Below are positions 58,383-64,000 of a stretch of 64,000 nt of DNA, piece by piece. Source of the DNA: Acidimicrobiia bacterium (lineage in GTDB: Bacteria; Actinomycetota; Acidimicrobiia; IMCC26256; JAMXLJ01); contig JAMXLJ010000138.1 of NCBI GenBank assembly GCA_024281095.1, forward strand, positions 1 through 64,000. Direction: 5' to 3'. The notes beneath the pieces are model-generated. The model did no database searches. It saw only the letters and a program-made list of their open reading frames with translations, and was not told the DNA's origin. The position numbers and the translations under genes were made by a program. The first letter of the stretch is position 1. Every line of letters starts with the position of its first letter.

Positions 58383-58871
58383 ATGTGGGTGACGGCGATG
58401 GGCGATACCCATGTCCGCAGGGGGAGAAACCGTCGATTGCCGGAATTGCTCTGCGAATCGCTCGCGCGGGCGGACGCGGTGCTCCACGCGGGCGACGTGC
58501 TCACGAGCGAGCTGCTCGAAGAGCTCGCATCGTACGCGCCCGTCTATGCCGTGCTCGGAAACAACGACCACGAGCTCGTCGGTGTCTTGCCGGAGACCCG
58601 TCGCGTCACCTTGGACGGTGTGGACGTCGCGATGGTGCACGATCCGGGCCCACGCGCCGGACGCGTCGCGCGTCTGCATCGTCGATTCCCCGACGCGGAT
58701 GTCGTCGTGTTCGGCCACACGCACGAACCGTGCGAGCAGACCGGCATCGACGGCCAGCTGCTCTTCAATCCGGGGTCACCCACGCAACGGCGGCGACAAC
58801 CGTTTCACACGTTCGGCGAGCTCGAGTTCCGCAACGGACGCATCGTGTCGCACCAAATCGTCCGCGCCTGA
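58383..58871 (+). CDS. YfcE/MJ0936-type metallophosphoesterase
   Basis: MGDTH, HAGDV, LGNNDHE, VFGHTHEP motifs. Confidence 0.93.
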   Translation: MWVTAMGDTHVRRGRNRRLPELLCESLARADAVLHAGDVLTSELLEELASYAPVYAVLGNNDHELVGVLPETRRVTLDGVDVAMVHDPGPRAGRVARLHRRFPDADVVVFGHTHEPCEQTGIDGQLLFNPGSPTQRRRQPFHTFGELEFRNGRIVSHQIVRA

Positions 58872-58926
58872 CCGAAGTCGAAGTCGGGATGAGCGCGGCC
58901 GGTTAGCCTCGGATCACGATGAAGGA

Positions 58927-61900
58927 ATGCTCGACGTGATCGCGGAGGAGCACGCGGCGTCGACGCGCGGATGGATACGGCGAATGGGGTCGTACCTCCG
59001 CCCTCACCGAGGCAAGGTCATCGTGGCGTTCTCCGCGGCCGTGCTTGGCACGACCATCGCCGCGTTCAGCCCGATCGTCGAGCGGCACATCGTCGACGAC
59101 GGCATCGTCAAGCATCACGGCGGGATCGCGGCATGGCTGGGGCTGCTCGTGGTCTTCGGCGTCCTGCGCTTCGTCGCCGCGTACGTGCGGAGGTACTGGG
59201 GCGGTCGGGTCAGTCTCGACGTGCAGCACGATCTCCGCACCGACATCTTCCGCCAGCTGCAGCGGCTCGACTTCGCCCGCCACGACGAGCTGCAGACCGG
59301 TCAACTCGTCAGCCGGGCCGGCTCCGACGTGACCTTGATCCAGGGCCTTCTCGCCTTCCTTCCGATCGCGCTCGGCAACGTCGTCATGTTCGTCGTGTCG
59401 ATCGCTCTGATGCTCTGGCTGTCGCCGCTGCTGACGGTGGTCATGCTGGTCGTGGCCCCGCTGCTCCTCGTCACCGCGGTCAAGTTGCGGACCTCGATCT
59501 TCCCGGCGAGCTGGGACGCGCAGCAGAAGGCCGGTGACGTCGCAACCGTGGTCGAGGAGGCGGTCACCGGCGTCCGGGTCGTGAAGGGCTTCGGGCAGGA
59601 GGAGCAGGAGCTGGAGCGGCTCGTGGGCGCGGCTCGCAAGCTCTACGGCTCGCGCACCCGGCTCGTGCGCACCCAGGCCCGGCTGCAACCGGCGCTGCAG
59701 ACCATTCCCGCGCTCGGCCAGGTTGCCGTGCTGGCCCTGGGCGGCTGGCTGGCCGTCGAGGGACGGATCAGCATCGGCACCTTCTACGCGTTCATGGCGT
59801 ATGTCTCGAACCTCGTGTCGCCGGTGCGGATGCTCGCCGGCGTGCTCACCGTCGGCCAGCTCGCCCGGGCCGGGGCGGAGCGCATCTTCGCCCTCCTCGA
59901 CTCCAACCCCGTCGTGACCGATCGGCCGGACGCCGTCGATCTGCCACCCGCGCGCGGCGACATCGTGTTCGACCGGGTGACGTTCGGCTACCTGCGATCC
60001 GAGCCGGTGTTGCGGGACTTCTCGCTCCACGTGAGAGCGGGCGAAACCGTCGCGCTCGTCGGCACGTCCGGCTCGGGGAAGTCGACGGTGGCCTTGTTGC
60101 TGCCGCGCTTCTACGACGTGCAGGACGGCGCGGTACGCGTCGACGGAAATGACGTGCGCGATGTCACACTGCTCTCGCTGCGCGGGCAGATCGGTGTCGT
60201 GTTCGAAGACAGCTTCCTGTTCTCCGACACGGTGCGGGCGAACATCGCGTTCGGCCGTCCCGACGCCAGCGACGCCGACGTCGTCGCCGCGGCGGAGGCA
60301 GCCGAGGCTCACGAGTTCATCGCGAGCCTGCCCGAGGGCTACGACACGGTCGTGGGCGAGCAGGGCCTCACACTGTCGGGTGGCCAACGACAACGGGTCG
60401 CTCTGGCGCGCGCGCTCCTCACCGATCCACGCATCCTGTTGCTCGACGATGCGACGTCGTCGGTCGACGCGCGCGTCGAGGAAGAGATCCACGCGACATT
60501 GGCCCGTCTGCTCGCCGGCCGCACGACGATCCTCATCGCGCACCGACGGTCGACCCTCAACCTCGCGGACCGCATCGTCGTCGTGGACGAGGGCCGCGTC
60601 GTCGACACCGGCACCCACGACGAGCTCTGGGCCCGCTGCGACCTGTACCGCATGCTCCTGGCCGGTCCGGGCGGCGACGCCGAGGGTGTCGGAGCAGACC
60701 AGGCCGAGCGAGCCGACGCCGGTCCGGGCGATGTGCCGGCGTTCTCCGAAGCGGCGCAGAGCGTCGTCGAGCCGGCTCCGGACGGCGTGACGGCATCGGC
60801 ATGGCCCCGACGTGCCGGCGACGCCGAGGGCGACGGCGCCGGCGTCGCGGTCGGTCCCGGCGGCCCACGGGCGGGGGGTGCCGGGCTCGGTTTCGGTGGC
60901 GGCCGTGGCGGCGGCATGTTCGGCGGCGGGGCCGAGATGGCGCTGGCCCCGACGCCCGAGCTCCTGGCCAAGGTGGCGGCGCTTCCGCCCCCGAACGACG
61001 ATCCCGGAGTCGACGTCCGCCACGAGACCCGGCTCGGTGAGCAGTTCGTGTTCCGGCGGTTCCTGCGCCCGTATCGCGCCGCGCTGGCGTTCGGCGTGCT
61101 GCTCGTCACGCTCGACGGCGTCGCGACCCTGCTCGGCCCCGGGCTCGTGAAAGCCGGTCTCGACCGCGGCGTCGCCGCGGGGTCCACCGCGGCGCTGTTC
61201 GCGGTCTCGGGTGCTTTCCTGGCCGTCACGTTGCTCGACTGGCTCGACATGTGGGGCCAGACGCTCGTCACCGGACGCACCGCTGAGCGGCTGCTGTTCG
61301 GGCTTCGAGTCAAGGTCTTCGCCCAGCTGCAGCGGCTCGGCGTCGACTACTACGAGCACGAGATGGCCGGTCGCATCATGACGCGCATGACGACCGACAT
61401 CGAGTCGTTGTCGCAGCTGCTCCAGAACGGTCTCGTGAGCGCGCTCGTGAACGTGGTGACGTTCGTCGGCGTCGGAATCGCGCTGGCCGTCCTGAACCCT
61501 CGGCTTGCGGGCGTCACCGCGTTGACGCTCCCGCCGCTCGTGTTCGCGACGCTGTGGTTCCGGCGCGCGTCGGGCCGCGCGTACGACCGTGCCCGCGACC
61601 GGATCGCGGCTGTGAACGCGAATCTCCAAGAGGGCTTGTCGGGCGTCCGGGTCTCGCAGGCCTTCACCCAGGAGACGCGCAGCTCGGAGGCGTTCGACGG
61701 CGTGGCCCGGGGCTATCTCGACGCGCGGCTGCGGGCCCAGCAGCTCGTGGCCACGTACTTCCCGTTCGTCGAGATGCTCTCGGAGCTCGCGGCCGCCGTC
61801 GTGCTGGGCGCCGGCGCCGCGTTGCTGCCGGCGGGACCGGGTGCCGGCGCCGAGGTGATCACGTTCCTGCTGTACCTGGACCTGTTCTTCACCCCGATCC

Positions 61901-62769
61901 AGCAGCTGTCGCAGGTGTTCGACTCGTACCAACAGGCACGCGTGTCGATGGGGCGGATCGGCGAACTGCTCGACACGCCGACGTCGGTCCCTCCGCCCGC
62001 GGATCCCGTCGTCCCCGGTCACCTGCGCGGCGAGATCGTGTTCGACCATGTTCGTTTCCGCTACTCGAACGCCATCGACGACGCGTTGCGCGACGTCGAT
62101 CTGCTCGTTGCACCGGGGGAGACGGTCGCGCTCGTCGGCGAGACGGGCGCGGGAAAGTCGACGATCGTGAAGCTCGTCGCACGGTTCTACGACGTGACCG
62201 GTGGGGTCGTCCGGGTGGACGGGATACCCGTGGACCGGTACGACCCAGCGGCCTACCACGCCCAGCTCGGCGTCGTTCCGCAGGAAGCCTTCCTCTTCTC
62301 CGGAACCATCCGCGACAACATCGCCTACGGGAGACGCGACGCGACCGATGCCGAAGTCGAAGCGGCGGCGCGAGCGGTCGGAGCGCACACGTTCGTTGCG
62401 GCGCTCCCGAATGGCTACCTGCAGCACGTCAGCGAACGTGGCCGTTCGCTGTCGGCCGGGCAGCGGCAGTTGATCGCGCTCGCGCGCGCGCGGCTCGTCG
62501 ACCCGGCGATCCTGTTGCTCGACGAGGCGACGTCGAACCTGGACCTCGCAACCGAGGCCGCCGTCACGCGGGCGATGGGTGTCGCGGCGAGAGGCCGTAC
62601 GACGCTGCTCATCGCGCACCGGCTGCAGACCGCGCGGCTCGCCGACCGGATCATCGTCGTCCACGACGGCAGGATCGTCGAGCAAGGCTCCCATGACGAG
62701 CTCCTGGGTCACGAAGGCCGGTACGCGGCAATGTGGGCCGCGTCCGCGCCCGAGCGCCACGCCGTGTAG
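58927..62769 (+). CDS. Fused tandem ABC exporter (TMD-NBD-TMD-NBD)
   Basis: Two Walker A (VGTSGSGKST, VGETGAGKST), two signature motifs (LSGGQRQ, LSAGQRQ), two Walker B (LLLDDATSSVD, LLLDEATSNLD), two H-loops, Gly-rich linker GLGFGGGRGGGMFGGG. Confidence 0.95.
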   Translation: MLDVIAEEHAASTRGWIRRMGSYLRPHRGKVIVAFSAAVLGTTIAAFSPIVERHIVDDGIVKHHGGIAAWLGLLVVFGVLRFVAAYVRRYWGGRVSLDVQHDLRTDIFRQLQRLDFARHDELQTGQLVSRAGSDVTLIQGLLAFLPIALGNVVMFVVSIALMLWLSPLLTVVMLVVAPLLLVTAVKLRTSIFPASWDAQQKAGDVATVVEEAVTGVRVVKGFGQEEQELERLVGAARKLYGSRTRLVRTQARLQPALQTIPALGQVAVLALGGWLAVEGRISIGTFYAFMAYVSNLVSPVRMLAGVLTVGQLARAGAERIFALLDSNPVVTDRPDAVDLPPARGDIVFDRVTFGYLRSEPVLRDFSLHVRAGETVALVGTSGSGKSTVALLLPRFYDVQDGAVRVDGNDVRDVTLLSLRGQIGVVFEDSFLFSDTVRANIAFGRPDASDADVVAAAEAAEAHEFIASLPEGYDTVVGEQGLTLSGGQRQRVALARALLTDPRILLLDDATSSVDARVEEEIHATLARLLAGRTTILIAHRRSTLNLADRIVVVDEGRVVDTGTHDELWARCDLYRMLLAGPGGDAEGVGADQAERADAGPGDVPAFSEAAQSVVEPAPDGVTASAWPRRAGDAEGDGAGVAVGPGGPRAGGAGLGFGGGRGGGMFGGGAEMALAPTPELLAKVAALPPPNDDPGVDVRHETRLGEQFVFRRFLRPYRAALAFGVLLVTLDGVATLLGPGLVKAGLDRGVAAGSTAALFAVSGAFLAVTLLDWLDMWGQTLVTGRTAERLLFGLRVKVFAQLQRLGVDYYEHEMAGRIMTRMTTDIESLSQLLQNGLVSALVNVVTFVGVGIALAVLNPRLAGVTALTLPPLVFATLWFRRASGRAYDRARDRIAAVNANLQEGLSGVRVSQAFTQETRSSEAFDGVARGYLDARLRAQQLVATYFPFVEMLSELAAAVVLGAGAALLPAGPGAGAEVITFLLYLDLFFTPIQQLSQVFDSYQQARVSMGRIGELLDTPTSVPPPADPVVPGHLRGEIVFDHVRFRYSNAIDDALRDVDLLVAPGETVALVGETGAGKSTIVKLVARFYDVTGGVVRVDGIPVDRYDPAAYHAQLGVVPQEAFLFSGTIRDNIAYGRRDATDAEVEAAARAVGAHTFVAALPNGYLQHVSERGRSLSAGQRQLIALARARLVDPAILLLDEATSNLDLATEAAVTRAMGVAARGRTTLLIAHRLQTARLADRIIVVHDGRIVEQGSHDELLGHEGRYAAMWAASAPERHAV

Positions 62770-62784
62770 GTACGCTCCCGCTCC

Positions 62785-64000
62785 GTGCCCGACGAAGATC
62801 CGAGCGCCTGGTGGCGCGAAGGCGTCCTGTACGAGATCTACCCGCGTTCCTTCGCCGACACCGACGGCGACGGTGTGGGCAACATCGACGGCATCACCGC
62901 CCACCTCGACCATCTCGCGTGGCTCGGCGTGCAGGGGGTCTGGCTCAACCCGATCACCGTCTCGCCCGACGCGGACTGGGGCTACGACGTCGCGGATTAC
63001 ACGGACGTGCAGCCCGTGCTCGGCACGCTCGCCGACGTCGACGAGCTCATTGCGCGTGCCGATGAACGCGGCATCCGCGTGATCCTCGACCTCGTGCCCA
63101 ACCACACGAGCGACCGTCATCCTTGGTTCGTCGAGTCGCGCGCCTCGCGCGACAGCCCGAAGCGCGACTGGTACGTGTGGGCCGATCCCAAGGCCGACGG
63201 ATCACCGCCGAACAACTGGAGCAGCAGCTTCGGCGGCCCGGCATGGACGTTCGACGAGCACACCGGGCAGTACTACCTGCACAACTTTCTCTCGGAGCAG
63301 CCGGACCTCAACTGGTGGAACGAGGAGGTCCGAGCCGAGTTCGACCGGATCCTGCGCTTCTGGTTCGACCGCGGCATCGCGGGGTTCCGCATCGACGTCG
63401 TCCACATGATCGTCAAGGACCGGTTGCTGCGCGACAACCCGCCCACCACTGATGACGATCACTTCATGGATCAGGTCAAGGGCCAGCGCCCCGTGTACAA
63501 CTCGTGCCGGCCGGAGGTGCACGACGTGTTGCGCCGTTGGCGGCGGATCGCCGACGAGTACGACGCGCCCCGCGTCCTCATCGGCGAGACCCACGTGTTC
63601 GACTACGACGTGCTCGCGTCGTTCTACGGGAACGGCGACGAGCTCGATCTCGCATTCAACTTCCTCTTCCTGTTCGCCCCGTTCGACGCCGAGCAGTTAC
63701 GCGCGGTCGTCGACGCCACGAGCGCGGCGCTCCCCGCCGCTGCGTGGCCGGTGTGGACAGGAGGCAACCACGACGCGTACCGGTTCCCATCCCGTTGGGC
63801 CGCGGGCAACGCCGACGCCGCGCGCGCCGCGTTGATGATGTTGCTCACGCTACGGGGCAGCGTGGTTCTGTACTACGGCGACGAGGTCGGCATGACCGAC
63901 ACCGAGGTGCCGCGCGAGCGGCTGCTCGACCCGGTCGGCCTCCGGTTCTTTCCGCTGTACGGGCGCGACCCCGAGCGCACGCCAATGCAGTGGTCGGCCG
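62785..64000 (+). CDS. Alpha-amylase-family (GH13) glycosidase, 3' end cut by window
   Basis: GTG start VPDEDPSAWWREGVLYEIYPRSFADTDGDGVGNIDGITAHLDHLAWLGVQGVWLNPI, RGIRVILDLVPNHTSDRHPWF, GIAGFRIDVVH, LIGETHVF; no stop before window end. Confidence 0.95.
   Translation, partial: MPDEDPSAWWREGVLYEIYPRSFADTDGDGVGNIDGITAHLDHLAWLGVQGVWLNPITVSPDADWGYDVADYTDVQPVLGTLADVDELIARADERGIRVILDLVPNHTSDRHPWFVESRASRDSPKRDWYVWADPKADGSPPNNWSSSFGGPAWTFDEHTGQYYLHNFLSEQPDLNWWNEEVRAEFDRILRFWFDRGIAGFRIDVVHMIVKDRLLRDNPPTTDDDHFMDQVKGQRPVYNSCRPEVHDVLRRWRRIADEYDAPRVLIGETHVFDYDVLASFYGNGDELDLAFNFLFLFAPFDAEQLRAVVDATSAALPAAAWPVWTGGNHDAYRFPSRWAAGNADAARAALMMLLTLRGSVVLYYGDEVGMTDTEVPRERLLDPVGLRFFPLYGRDPERTPMQWSA

Noticed and set aside
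58299-58420. Possible ydaO/c-di-AMP riboswitch upstream of the Rpf-like gene
   Set aside because: Could not match the conserved core; region mostly overlaps the divergent metallophosphoesterase 5' end
58903-63120. 1405-aa ORF antisense to the fused ABC exporter
   Set aside because: His/Arg/Asp-rich low-information translation typical of the reverse frame of GC-rich genes; sense strand has clear ABC motifs

Overview
This is a high-GC (roughly 70%), densely packed chromosomal window. Gene content suggests an actinobacterial chromosome, probably Acidimicrobiia-like (inference from gene content only). I support about 65 protein-coding genes, two tRNAs (Leu-CAG, Ser-TGA) and several hairpins or terminators. 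I see no CRISPR array, IS element, prophage or rRNA. The backbone includes: a cell-wall/signalling cluster (fhaA-fhaB-PP2C-rodA-pbpA-pknB with crgA and trpG/pabA, but with mutY next to pknB and no pknA); a pgi-gnd-zwf pentose-phosphate operon; pheA-serS-tRNA-Ser; an Ssu-type ABC transporter beside a beta-carbonic anhydrase; an Rpf-like transglycosylase; a single-chain fused heterodimer-type ABC exporter; and an alpha-amylase-family enzyme cut by the window end. The points most worth checking are: (1) a compact putative restriction-modification module, pairing a TSPPY-type DNA methyltransferase that carries an extra C-terminal domain with an uncharacterised protein bearing PD-(D/E)XK-like motifs (9684-12026); (2) a beta-propeller (BNR) protein translationally coupled to a ubiquitin-like MoaD/ThiS protein ending in GG; (3) a PaaK-like acyl-CoA ligase followed by a shrunken paralog that keeps only the end motifs; (4) an ECF42-like sigma factor broken by an apparent 1-nt deletion exactly at the boundary with its C-terminal extension, with an ECF-like promoter upstream of its operon. 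Many long ORFs in the supplied track are antisense GC-rich artefacts and were rejected. All family calls are from reading the translated sequences; no database search was run.
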